From an uncultured Oscillospiraceae bacterium (GTDB lineage Bacteria > Bacillota > Clostridia > Oscillospirales > Oscillospiraceae): DNA of 9,977 nt. Shown here in pieces: positions 1 through 7,023 of this stretch. The position numbers and the translations under genes are program-made. The stretch's first letter is position 1. Each line of letters begins with the position of its first letter. Where the stretch lies: contig CAKUND010000072.1 in NCBI GenBank assembly GCA_934668295.1, positions 1 through 9,977 on the forward strand, given 5' to 3'. Under the pieces are notes generated by a model. It was given only the letters and a program-made list of their open reading frames with translations. It was not told where the DNA came from and did no database searches.

Positions 1-839
1 GCGCAGCGGGACGGGGAGGTATAGAAGATCTGGCTGGTGGTGCAGGTGCCGCGGCCGAGGAAGCGGGCGTCTTCGTAATGCTCGGGGTTGTACTTCGGGT
101 CGAGCATCTTGACAAGGCCCTTGATCTCCTTGTCGTCGGCAGCGTCGTTCTCGTTGAGATCGCGGACGTTCAGGATGACCTCAGCCATCTTGTGGATCGC
201 GTTGTCGCCGCGCTCGGGAGCGGAGCCGTGGCAGGAAACGCCGTGCATGTCGACGCGGATCTCCATTCTGCCGCGATGGCCGCGGTAGATGCCGCCGTCA
301 GTCGGCTCGGTGGAGATGACGAACTCGACCTTGCTGCGTGCGTCCTCGGGGCCGTTAAAGTATTCGTTGACGATGGACTGCCAGCACATGCCGTCGCAGT
401 CCTCCTCCTGCACGGAGCCGACGACCATGATCTTGTAGCCCGCGGGAATGAGGTTCAGATCCTTCATGATCTTTGCGCCGTAGGTAGCGGAGGCCATGCC
501 GCCCTCCTGGTCAGAGCCGCCGCGGCCGTAGATGATCTCGTCGGTCTCATAGCCGGTGTAGGGATCGGCAGTCCAGTTTTCGCGGTTGCCGATGCCGACG
601 GTATCGATATGGGAGTCGATGGCGATGATCTTGTCGCCAGTGCCCATCCAGCCGATGACGTTGCCGAGCTTGTCGAACTCGACCTTGTCATAGTCCAGCT
701 TTTCCATCTCAGCGGCGATGCGCTTGACGACGCCCTCTTCCTCGCAGGACTCGGACGGGATCGCGATCATGTCGCGGAGGAACTTTGCCATGTCGGCCTT
801 ATAGCCTTCGGCTGCCTTCTTGATAGCATCATAATTCAT
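1..839 (-). CDS. ygeY: YgeY-family M20 metallohydrolase (selenium-metabolism-linked), 3' end missing
   Basis: N-terminal 279 residues of an M20-type dinuclear metal hydrolase; the gene continues past the left edge. Visible metal-site residues are His77 with Asp79 (DSHIDT), Asp110 ([10 protein letters not shown]), Glu145-Glu146 (QEED; catalytic base and ligand) and Glu178 (STEPTD). The block [15 protein letters not shown] (about 201-215) belongs to the inserted lid/dimerisation domain, and the stretch ends in TSPSR. These blocks match the YgeY subfamily closely (I recall the E. coli protein as about 400 aa); the last metal-binding His should lie in the missing part. The start at 839 follows GGGAGGT (851-857) at an 11-nt spacing. 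All 18 lysine codons are AAG, unlike the neighbouring operon, which also uses AAA; this suggests high expression. Family context (known): ygeY sits in purine/uric-acid degradation and selenium-dependent hydrolase clusters; its exact substrate is not settled to my knowledge. Confidence 0.93.
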   Translation of the reverse strand, partial: MNYDAIKKAAEGYKADMAKFLRDMIAIPSESCEEEGVVKRIAAEMEKLDYDKVEFDKLGNVIGWMGTGDKIIAIDSHIDTVGIGNRENWTADPYTGYETDEIIYGRGGSDQEGGMASATYGAKIMKDLNLIPAGYKIMVVGSVQEEDCDGMCWQSIVNEYFNGPEDARSKVEFVISTEPTDGGIYRGHRGRMEIRVDMHGVSCHGSAPERGDNAIHKMAEVILNVRDLNENDAADDKEIKGLVKMLDPKYNPEHYEDARFLGRGTCTTSQIFYTSPSRC

Positions 840-890
840 AAACGCAGGGTACCTCCCATTTATTTATTTATTATTCTTTCTGATCTGCGG

Positions 891-907
891 CGTCTGCCGT
901 GCAGACG
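891..907 (-). repeat. Perfect 7-bp inverted repeat in the ygeY leader
   Basis: CGTCTGC, a 3-nt spacer CGT, then GCAGACG. It lies just downstream of the predicted transcription start (about 912-914), so the ygeY mRNA would begin with a stable small hairpin about 50 nt before the start codon. No U-run follows, so it is not a terminator. It could stabilise the 5' end of the mRNA or be an operator for a dimeric regulator; the sequence does not decide. An ATTT/AAAT simple repeat (858-873) lies between it and the ribosome-binding site. Confidence 0.5.
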
Positions 908-919
908 TCTTCTGCTACC

Positions 920-947
920 ATCATACCACATGAAAAGCAGATGTCAA
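920..947 (-). promoter_or_regulatory. SigA-type promoter with extended -10 for ygeY
   Basis: On the minus strand, a perfect -35 TTGACA (942-947), a 16-bp spacer and -10 TATGAT (920-925), preceded by TGG, which provides the extended -10 TG. Upstream, A/T tracts (949-958 and 967-976) resemble an UP element. The leader to the start codon is about 75 nt. This is the strongest promoter in the window and fits the highly biased codon use of ygeY. Confidence 0.85.
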
Positions 948-1031
948 ACAAAATTTTTGCTTGCCTAAAATTTTTTATGGCTCTTTTCTTTCTGCACCCA
1001 TCTGCGTGGAAATAAATGTGTTTCATTCAAG

Positions 1032-1070
1032 AAAAACAGGCTGCCCGTGCGGGACGGACAGCCTGTTTTT
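1032..1070 (-). terminator. Rho-independent terminator of the five-gene Dlt-like operon
   Basis: Perfect 12-bp stem (1032-1043 with 1059-1070) around a 15-nt loop that contains a small CCCG/CGGG inner pairing. Read on the minus strand, the ascending arm begins directly after the TGA stop of the last operon gene, and the descending arm ends in TTTTT followed by CTT. The A/T base of the stem gives a T-run on either strand, so it could act in both directions, but only the minus strand has a gene reading into it. It separates the operon from ygeY, which has its own promoter. Confidence 0.9.
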
Positions 1071-2900
1071 TCACTGGATCATATCCAGCAGCGCCTCCGG
1101 CGAGACATCCTCCGTAATGCCGAAGCGGAGCATGGCGTAAAGCGTCTGCGGCAGGCCCTTCACGACAGTGTTGACACCCGGATTGGTCGAGAGCGTCACA
1201 TGCACGCCGAGCGACTGCAGCGTGACCTGCGCCAGCGTCGAGTACTGCCCGGCCGGATATGCCAGCACGTCGACCGGCTGGCCGGTCGCGCTTTCCAGCT
1301 GCGCACGGCTGCGCGTAAAGTCCTCTGTCAGCGTCTGCACATAGGCCTCCTCACTTTCGCCGGGCAGTGGGAGGATATTCTCACGCACGGCGGAGCCGGT
1401 CTCGTACGGCAGCCACTGGTGCATGTCATACGTATGGCTCTGGATGGAAACAAGGCCGGACGCGGCCATTTCTGCCGCCTCAGCCGCGCCGAAGTGCGGC
1501 GTGATGGCATAGTCCGTATCCTTGTAATGATCCTTTCCGAACGAAACGCCGATAACGAAGATCGCCGCCTTCATATTGTATTTCTGCAGGATCGGATAGG
1601 CCAGCGTATAATTGCTCCTGTATCCGTCGTCAAAGGTGATGACGACCGGCTTCTCGGGAAGCGGCTCGCCCCGCAGAACATACGCCTGCAGCTCGTCAAA
1701 CGAGACGCCGGTATACCCGGCCTCGGAAAGCGCCCGGATCTGCGCCTCAAACTGCTCCGGGGACACCATTTCGCTGTTCGTGACGTCCTCGGACAGATGG
1801 TGGTACATAAGGATAGGGACTTGCATGCTGATCTCGTCAGACGAAAGTACCGTTGGAGACAGGACGTTCAGGAAATAGTCCTCCGGCGTGTCGGCGGTCA
1901 CATACGTCCCAAAATCGTCCGGGATCCAGAGATCCGTCCTGCCGGTCATACGCGCGCAGAGCATCTCGCCGACATTGTTGCGGAAGTGCGTCCCGTCGTA
2001 GAAATAGCGCATCTCGCAGCTGATGCTGCTGGACGAAAAATCCCAGAACGGCGTGATCTGCGCCAGCGAACGGTAAAACTGCGCGACCGTTTCCGGCTCA
2101 AAATTTTTCAGATACTCGGCATATACCGGCCCGGCCGCGACGGTGAGGCTTACGCCCGCTTCCTCGCACAACGCCCTGATCGCCGCGACGCTCTGCATGC
2201 ACTGCTCCGTATACGGAAGCGAAAGCGTCTGGTGCGGATAATCGGCGAAGACGGGATAGCTTTCGAGATAGCGTTCCGCGCTGCCGATCGGCTCTGCGTC
2301 GCGCACGCGCTTGTCATAGCAGCCCGTTCGCTCGTCAAACACGTCGAAGGTCTGCGGCAGGATGGTGTCCGTGCGCAGGGCCTTCAGCTTGGCAAGCGCA
2401 TAGCGCGGGTCGGCAAAGAGATAGCGCGTGTAATAGGACAGTGCGGATGTGTCGGGATCCTCTTTATAATGCAGATTCTTTGTCAGCCGGTCGGATTCCT
2501 CGTCGTAGGTCAGGCCGTTGTCGAGATAGACGTTCAGGATGAGGTTTTTGACCTCGTAATGCCCGATCAGATACCGCGCGATCTTTTCGCAGTCGCGCAT
2601 ATCCGCGCCGTACATGATGAGGTTGTAAAAGCTTGCGTCATACGCCTCGTTGAACGCGTCTACCGGGAACGAGCTGGTGGACGAGCAGCCGAGGATATAG
2701 GAATCATAGTCGTCGTGGTGCTGCTCAAGATAGGTGAACTTCGCCACGCGGGGGTTATTTGTCTCGTCGTAGGAGAACCAGGACAGCAGCTCGTCTCCGA
2801 ATGCACCGAAGGGATCAGCGGCAAGATTCAGCGCCGCCAGCAGCACCGCCAGCACAAGGACGGTCGCAAGAAAGACCAGCACCCATTTTTTTGAACTCAT
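1071..2900 (-). CDS. Membrane-anchored fusion: SGNH-like (DltD/AlgJ-type) domain plus NodB/PgaB-type polysaccharide deacetylase
   Basis: 609 aa, last gene of the operon. Residues 6-24 form one transmembrane anchor, leaving the rest outside the cell. Residues about 29-330 resemble SGNH-type envelope acyltransferase partners: ILGCSSTSS (69-77) fits block I with Ser73 as likely nucleophile, and YDGTHF (301-306) fits the block V Asp-His pair (Asp302, His305). Residues about 358-600 are a carbohydrate-esterase-4 deacetylase: PILMYHHL (362-369), TFDDGY (422-427; Asp424/Asp425), SHTYDMH (488-494; His489 and His494, the His-x4-His spacing of PgaB/IcaB) and AYPAGQYS (547-554). The start at 2900 lies 12 nt after the MBOAT stop; GAGG (2911-2914) precedes it. 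By position it replaces DltD. The deacetylase call is firm; the SGNH call rests on short motifs. Acceptor glycan unknown. Confidence 0.88.
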   Translation of the reverse strand: MSSKKWVLVFLATVLVLAVLLAALNLAADPFGAFGDELLSWFSYDETNNPRVAKFTYLEQHHDDYDSYILGCSSTSSFPVDAFNEAYDASFYNLIMYGADMRDCEKIARYLIGHYEVKNLILNVYLDNGLTYDEESDRLTKNLHYKEDPDTSALSYYTRYLFADPRYALAKLKALRTDTILPQTFDVFDERTGCYDKRVRDAEPIGSAERYLESYPVFADYPHQTLSLPYTEQCMQSVAAIRALCEEAGVSLTVAAGPVYAEYLKNFEPETVAQFYRSLAQITPFWDFSSSSISCEMRYFYDGTHFRNNVGEMLCARMTGRTDLWIPDDFGTYVTADTPEDYFLNVLSPTVLSSDEISMQVPILMYHHLSEDVTNSEMVSPEQFEAQIRALSEAGYTGVSFDELQAYVLRGEPLPEKPVVITFDDGYRSNYTLAYPILQKYNMKAAIFVIGVSFGKDHYKDTDYAITPHFGAAEAAEMAASGLVSIQSHTYDMHQWLPYETGSAVRENILPLPGESEEAYVQTLTEDFTRSRAQLESATGQPVDVLAYPAGQYSTLAQVTLQSLGVHVTLSTNPGVNTVVKGLPQTLYAMLRFGITEDVSPEALLDMIQ

Positions 2901-2912
2901 TCGATCACCGCC

Positions 2913-4457
2913 TCAGAACTGCGTATAGATAAACCCGGACGGGATATACCCGGCCCGGAACACGCCGAGCAGCAGCACAACCAGCAGCAGCGCCGTCACG
3001 GCAAGCCACTGCACAAAGCCGGGCTTCTTTTCCAGCGCCGCACGGATCTGCACGCCGCGCTCCTGGAAGCATTCGAGCGTCAGCAAAACGGCCAGCCCCA
3101 GCGCGATCACAAGAAAATCCGTCTTCGCAAGGCCGAACGACAACAGCGTCCCATCGAGCAGCTGCGACGGCTGCGGATGCAGCACGGTCGTCTTCAAAAA
3201 CCGGAACACGCAGCGCAGGCGCGGTGAGCGCGTGAAATACCGTCCGATGAACACCAGCAGCATCGTGCGCAGCGTCATGAACACGCGCCATGCGGCGGAC
3301 TTATCGTTGATGTGCAGCGCCGCCTTCCAGCGCAGGAATGTCCGCTCCAGCAAAAGCGAGGCCGTGATCAGAACGCCGTTCCACAGGCCAAAGGCAATGT
3401 AGCGGAGGCTCGCCCCATGCCAGATGCCGATGATCAGATAGACGATGAAGGTCGCGAGCGACGTGGCGAAGATCTTGCCGCCCGTGCCCTTGATATGCGT
3501 GCGGGCCCAGCGGGAGAGTCTGCCGAACGCCTTCGACAGCGACAGCGGATAAAATACATAGTCGCGCATCCACGCGCCGAGCGTGATGTGCCAGCGCCGC
3601 CAGTATTCCGTCAGGGATGTGGCAAAGATCGGACGGCGGAAATTCTCGGCCATGTCAATGCCGAACATCCGCGCGGCGCCGCGCGTAATGTCGATGCCGC
3701 CGGAAAAATCGCAATAGAGCTGGATGCAGTAGAACAGAATGCCGCTGGCAATGACCGCGCCGCCGTAAGGGCAGTTTTCCGTGATCACAGCGTTTACCAG
3801 CACGGCGGCCCGGTCGGCGATAACAAGCTTTTTGAAGTAGCCCCAGAGACACAGCTGGATGCCGAGCTTCAGATCGCGCCAGTCCAGACTGCGCTCCGCC
3901 AGAAGCTGCGGAGCAAGCTGGTCGTACCGGCTGATCGGCCCCTGCACCATCTGCGGGAAGAACGAGACGAACAGGCCGTATTTCAGCGGGTTTTTCTGCG
4001 CGGGGAGCTTTCCCCGGTAGACGTCAATGACATAGCCGACGCTCTGGAAGATGAAATACGACAGCCCCAGCGGCACGACAAAGTCCCACCGGGGAAGCTT
4101 GTCCCCGATGGCGGACGGCAGCGCGGAGGCCGTGAAATTCCAGTATTTCATGAGATATAAAAGCCCGAAGCAGAGAACCAGACACGCCGCGCAGATGCGC
4201 TTTTTCGCGCGGCGCACGGCGGTCTTCGCCGCCTTATCGGGCGCGGGACGCGCGTTCTGCTTTTCGAGCAGCAATCCCGCCAGCCACGTCAGCCCCGCGA
4301 CCAGCACGAGCCAGACGGCGCTTTTGACGCCGCCAACCAGGTAAAAGACCATGCTTGCCAGCAGCAGCACGACCCACTGCGCCCGCTTCGGCACCAGATA
4401 ATACAGGACGACGCCTGCCGCAACGAGCCCCACAAAGGGCAGGGAAGCAAAGGACAT
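2913..4457 (-). CDS. MBOAT-family membrane acyltransferase (DltB/AlgI-like) with C-terminal FxYxxF
   Basis: 514 aa with many hydrophobic segments. MBOAT hallmarks are present: PQMVQGPISRYDQL (168-181), the YCDFSGGIDI block (248-257), EYWRRWHITLGAWMRDY (284-300) and the catalytic-site histidine in GIWHG (His347). Proteins of this family move an acyl or amino-acyl group from a cytoplasmic carrier through the membrane to an extracellular partner. The chain ends in FIYTQF (509-514), fitting FxYxxF with Tyr511; in the dlt system this motif is on the separate small protein DltX. TGA of the carrier gene is separated from this ATG by one base (TGAGATG) and no good ribosome-binding site is visible, so translation is probably coupled to the carrier gene. 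Length is normal for AlgI-like members. Family certain; transferred group inferred from the neighbours. Confidence 0.94.
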   Translation of the reverse strand: MSFASLPFVGLVAAGVVLYYLVPKRAQWVVLLLASMVFYLVGGVKSAVWLVLVAGLTWLAGLLLEKQNARPAPDKAAKTAVRRAKKRICAACLVLCFGLLYLMKYWNFTASALPSAIGDKLPRWDFVVPLGLSYFIFQSVGYVIDVYRGKLPAQKNPLKYGLFVSFFPQMVQGPISRYDQLAPQLLAERSLDWRDLKLGIQLCLWGYFKKLVIADRAAVLVNAVITENCPYGGAVIASGILFYCIQLYCDFSGGIDITRGAARMFGIDMAENFRRPIFATSLTEYWRRWHITLGAWMRDYVFYPLSLSKAFGRLSRWARTHIKGTGGKIFATSLATFIVYLIIGIWHGASLRYIAFGLWNGVLITASLLLERTFLRWKAALHINDKSAAWRVFMTLRTMLLVFIGRYFTRSPRLRCVFRFLKTTVLHPQPSQLLDGTLLSFGLAKTDFLVIALGLAVLLTLECFQERGVQIRAALEKKPGFVQWLAVTALLLVVLLLGVFRAGYIPSGFIYTQF

Positions 4458-4458
4458 C

Positions 4459-4686
4459 TCAGCTCTGACGGCTCTCGATGAGCTCCTCGATGGCCTCGAC
4501 GCTGTTGAAGTTCTCCGGCGTCAGATCGTCCACGCCGAGCTCCACGTCGAACGTCTCCATCAGCTCCGTCACGACCGCGACGATGTCCAGCGAGTCGATC
4601 AGGCCGTCGTCGATCAGCGCCTTTTCGGCTTCAAAGTCGATGCCCGGGCAAATCTCCGTCAGGATCTCAATGATCTGCTTTCTCAT
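4459..4686 (-). CDS. Acyl/aminoacyl carrier protein (DltC-like)
   Basis: 75 aa, acidic, with the phosphopantetheine attachment motif DDGLIDSLD; Ser32 is the attachment residue. It is predicted to be a four-helix carrier whose thiol arm holds the amino acid activated by the ligase two genes upstream and delivers it to the MBOAT protein encoded next. Short length, the GLIDS motif and the location beside an MBOAT gene favour a DltC-type carrier over a fatty-acid ACP. The start at 4686 is supported by AAAGGAG (4697-4703) at a 10-nt spacing; this site overlaps the stop codon of the GNAT gene. A phosphopantetheinyl transferase is needed for activation and is not in this window. Confidence 0.9.
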   Translation of the reverse strand: MRKQIIEILTEICPGIDFEAEKALIDDGLIDSLDIVAVVTELMETFDVELGVDDLTPENFNSVEAIEELIESRQS

Positions 4687-4701
4687 AGTGTCAAAACTCC
4701 T

Positions 4702-5472
4702 TTATCTCAGCTGCAGCACGGCGGACGACCATCCGTCCGGCTGAAACCGATTTTTTTCATATACGTGTTCGGCGGGGGTGTTCCCCACCCTTGCCCAGAC
4801 GGCGCATTTCTGCCCGCCCGTTTTTGCCTCCAGCAGCCGCAGCAGCCGACCGGCGTATCCGCGCCCCCGGCAGTCCGCACGGACGGCCAGATGGCGGATC
4901 TCACACTGCGCCCGTCCGGGCGCATAGTGCAAAAGTCCGGCAATTCCGTCCGCGTCCGTGAGACACAGCACCTGCCCGGCGCTGACCGCCTGCCGGAGCG
5001 CCTCGTCCGGCGGGATGCAGCCCGTCAGCGGGTCAAACTGTTCCAGTAAAAACGCCCGCACGGCCTCAAACGAAGCCGCGTCTGCGGCTTCTGCGCCATC
5101 TGGCGCAGGGCAGGCCGCCCGCGTGCGCCGCAGACGGCGGAATGCCTCGGAAAAGCCGAGCGCGCACAGCGCGTCCTGCGCCCGGCGCATGGCGTCCCGA
5201 TCCTTTTCCCGGCAGGCCAGCTCCGTGACAAGCGGGCAATCCGTTTCTGGCAGGCGGAGCTTCGCGCCGGGGTGCAGATAAAAGTTCAAAAGCCGGTACC
5301 CGGCCCGCTGCCGCTGCAGCAGCAAAAAGCCGTCCCCTTCCTCGTAAAAAAGCCCAGCTTCGATCTCACGCCGGTATTCCTCCGGGGATAAAAAGCAGTT
5401 GGTCACCACGCCGCGCCGAAGCTGTGCGGACAGAAGCGGCGCAAGCGCCGCATAGCTCTCAGCTCTGCGCAT
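4702..5472 (-). CDS. GNAT-family N-acetyltransferase with an unassigned N-terminal half
   Basis: 256 aa. Residues about 133-256 form a GNAT domain: the beta strand and acetyl-CoA loop EIRHLAVRADCRGRGYAG (191-208), with RGRGYAG as the pyrophosphate-binding turn, and the late motif VYEKNRF (237-243). Residues 1-118 do not show GNAT motifs, but the pattern of a strand-rich half (FLLLQRQRAGYRLLNFYL, 49-66) suggests a degenerate second GNAT-like fold; this is inference. The start codon lies inside the ligase gene (14-nt overlap), with AAGGA (5484-5488) upstream, so the two are probably translated in a coupled way. GNATs are not part of classical dlt operons. It might acetylate the activated amino acid, the carrier-bound product, or an unrelated amine; the sequence does not tell. 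Confidence 0.82.
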   Translation of the reverse strand: MRRAESYAALAPLLSAQLRRGVVTNCFLSPEEYRREIEAGLFYEEGDGFLLLQRQRAGYRLLNFYLHPGAKLRLPETDCPLVTELACREKDRDAMRRAQDALCALGFSEAFRRLRRTRAACPAPDGAEAADAASFEAVRAFLLEQFDPLTGCIPPDEALRQAVSAGQVLCLTDADGIAGLLHYAPGRAQCEIRHLAVRADCRGRGYAGRLLRLLEAKTGGQKCAVWARVGNTPAEHVYEKNRFQPDGWSSAVLQLR

Positions 5473-6982
5473 GCAAAAACCGTTCCTTCAGCGCCGCGCG
5501 GTCGAGCTTGCCGTTGGCGTTGTGCGGCAGCGCGTCCAGCTTTTCATAGACGTTCGGCAGCATGTATTTCGGCAGCGCCGTCCGCAGTGCCTTTGCAAGC
5601 GCGTTCGTATCCAGATCGCCCGCGTAGACGCAGACGATCTTGTCGCGCGGCCCGTCATAGAAGCAGACAGCGTCGTGCAGACCCTCGACGCTGTAGAGCG
5701 CCGTTTCAATTTCACCCAGCTCGATGCGGTAGCCCATGTGCTTGATCTGCCCGTCGCGGCGGGCAAGAAAATAGAAATTCCCGTCCTCCCGCTGCACGGC
5801 CATATCGCCCGTGCGATAGAGAATGTCACGGTAATCGGGGCAGAGCGGGTTCTGGATGAAGGCGGCGTTGGTCTTTTCCGCGTCCGCGAAATAGCCCGCC
5901 GCAAGTCCGGAGCCGCGCACGCACAGCTCACCCGTCTCGCCCGGGGCCGCCTCGGTCAGATCGTCCTTCAGGAGCAGCAGCTGCATATTGCGGCAGGCCC
6001 TTCCGATGGGGATCGGCTCGTCGTCGCGGTACGTGCGCGTCAGGTGGAGCGCGGCGCAGTCGACGGTCGTCTCCGTCGGGCCGTACATATTATAGAGCTC
6101 CGCCTCCGGGATCGCGCGCTTCCACATATTCACATACCGCGCCTGCAGTGCCTCGCCGCCGACGACGATCTTCCGCAGCGCGTGCGGGACGCACCGTTCC
6201 AGCGCGCCGGAGCTCGCCGCCAGATGGAACGCGGACGTCGCCCAGTTCACGGCAGTCACGCCATGCCGGTCGAGCGCCTGCAGCAAAAACAGCGGCAGCG
6301 CAAAGAACTTTTTCTCCAAAATCACGCACGTCGCGCCGAGCTTCAGCGTCTGGTACAGATCCTTGCAGGAAGTGTCAAAGTAAAACGGCGACTGATTGCC
6401 GAAGACCTCATGCTCCGTATAGCCGCAGAAGTCCGTCAGCCAGTCGGTAAAGTCCAGAATGGCGCGGTGGGAGATGACGATGCCCTTCGGCGTGCCGGTC
6501 GAGCCGGAGGTAAAGAGCAGGTATACAGGATCCAGATCGATGATCTGCTCGCGCCGGGCCTGCAGAAGCGCCTCGTCCGGCGCAGTCTTCTCCGCTTCCT
6601 CCAGACACACGAGCGGCGCGCAGTCCGCCAGCCGCTCCGCCTGCGCGCGGCACGCTTCCGGGAAGACGATCGCGCGGGCATGCACCTGCGTGAGAATGCG
6701 GCGCATACGCGCCTCGGGCATCTGCTCGTCGATAGGAACATAATAATTCCCGCTCTGCAAGACGCCCTGCAGCGCCGCGACGCTCTGCACCGTCCGGCCC
6801 GTGAGCACGGCTACGGGCGCGTTTTTACAGCCCGGAAGCCCGGCCAGAACAGTACCCAGTGACCGCGCAGACTGCAGCAGCCGCCCGAAGGTCAGACTGC
6901 CGGAGGCGTCAGAAAAAGCGACCTTGTCCGGGACGCGGGCGGCGGTGTGCTCCAGATATTCAGCGGCGTTTCTCATCGGCAT
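5459..6982 (-). CDS. Amino-acid-adenylating ligase (DltA-like, AMP-binding family)
   Basis: 507 aa, first gene of the operon. It should use ATP to form an aminoacyl-adenylate and load the Ser32 arm of the downstream carrier protein. Adenylation core motifs in order: LFTSGSTGTPKG (A3, 156-167), FYFDTSCKDLY (A4, 200-210), NMYGPTETT (A5, 298-306), YRTGD (A7, 389-393), RRDGQIKHMGYRIELGE (A8, 408-424) and NGKLDR (A10, 490-495, Lys492). Asp203 in A4 matches the residue that holds the substrate alpha-amino group in amino-acid-activating members. At VVGGE (273-277), DltA proteins have a Cys that helps select D-Ala (FCGE); here Gly275 occupies that place, so D-Ala cannot be assumed. The start at 6982 was chosen over a longer in-frame ATG at 7045 because AAGGAGG lies 8 nt upstream of 6982 and the longer form would begin inside the promoter. 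Confidence 0.92.
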   Translation of the reverse strand: MPMRNAAEYLEHTAARVPDKVAFSDASGSLTFGRLLQSARSLGTVLAGLPGCKNAPVAVLTGRTVQSVAALQGVLQSGNYYVPIDEQMPEARMRRILTQVHARAIVFPEACRAQAERLADCAPLVCLEEAEKTAPDEALLQARREQIIDLDPVYLLFTSGSTGTPKGIVISHRAILDFTDWLTDFCGYTEHEVFGNQSPFYFDTSCKDLYQTLKLGATCVILEKKFFALPLFLLQALDRHGVTAVNWATSAFHLAASSGALERCVPHALRKIVVGGEALQARYVNMWKRAIPEAELYNMYGPTETTVDCAALHLTRTYRDDEPIPIGRACRNMQLLLLKDDLTEAAPGETGELCVRGSGLAAGYFADAEKTNAAFIQNPLCPDYRDILYRTGDMAVQREDGNFYFLARRDGQIKHMGYRIELGEIETALYSVEGLHDAVCFYDGPRDKIVCVYAGDLDTNALAKALRTALPKYMLPNVYEKLDALPHNANGKLDRAALKERFLHAQS

Positions 6983-6990
6983 GGACGCAT

Positions 6991-6997
6991 CCTCCTT
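6991..6997 (-). promoter_or_regulatory. Ribosome-binding site that fixes the ligase start
   Basis: AAGGAGG on the minus strand, 8 nt before the ATG at 6982 and 14 nt before a second in-frame ATG at 6976. The optimal spacing favours the ATG at 6982 (protein beginning MPMRN). Confidence 0.85.
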
Positions 6998-7023
6998 CCG
7001 TGCAGCAGCACATACTTTTGAGA

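Noticed and set aside
78..968. A 296-codon open frame on the plus strand opposite ygeY
   Set aside because: Low-complexity Val/Ala/Asp-rich product, antisense to a well-supported YgeY coding sequence; it also runs through the ygeY promoter.
1047..2894. A 615-codon open frame on the plus strand, exactly opposite the SGNH-deacetylase gene
   Set aside because: Its protein is rich in Arg, Val, His and Asp in a pattern expected from the antisense of a GC-rich gene, has no recognisable domain, and begins within the operon terminator. The minus-strand frame has clear catalytic motifs.
4459..4686. Carrier protein read as a fatty-acid biosynthesis ACP
   Set aside because: Neighbours are an amino-acid-type adenylating ligase and an MBOAT protein, with no fab genes, so a DltC-type role fits better; the SDR at the right edge is about 5 kb away in another transcript.
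5471..6862. A 463-codon open frame on the plus strand opposite the ligase gene
   Set aside because: Antisense shadow of the adenylation gene; no family motifs and no ribosome-binding site in a sensible position.
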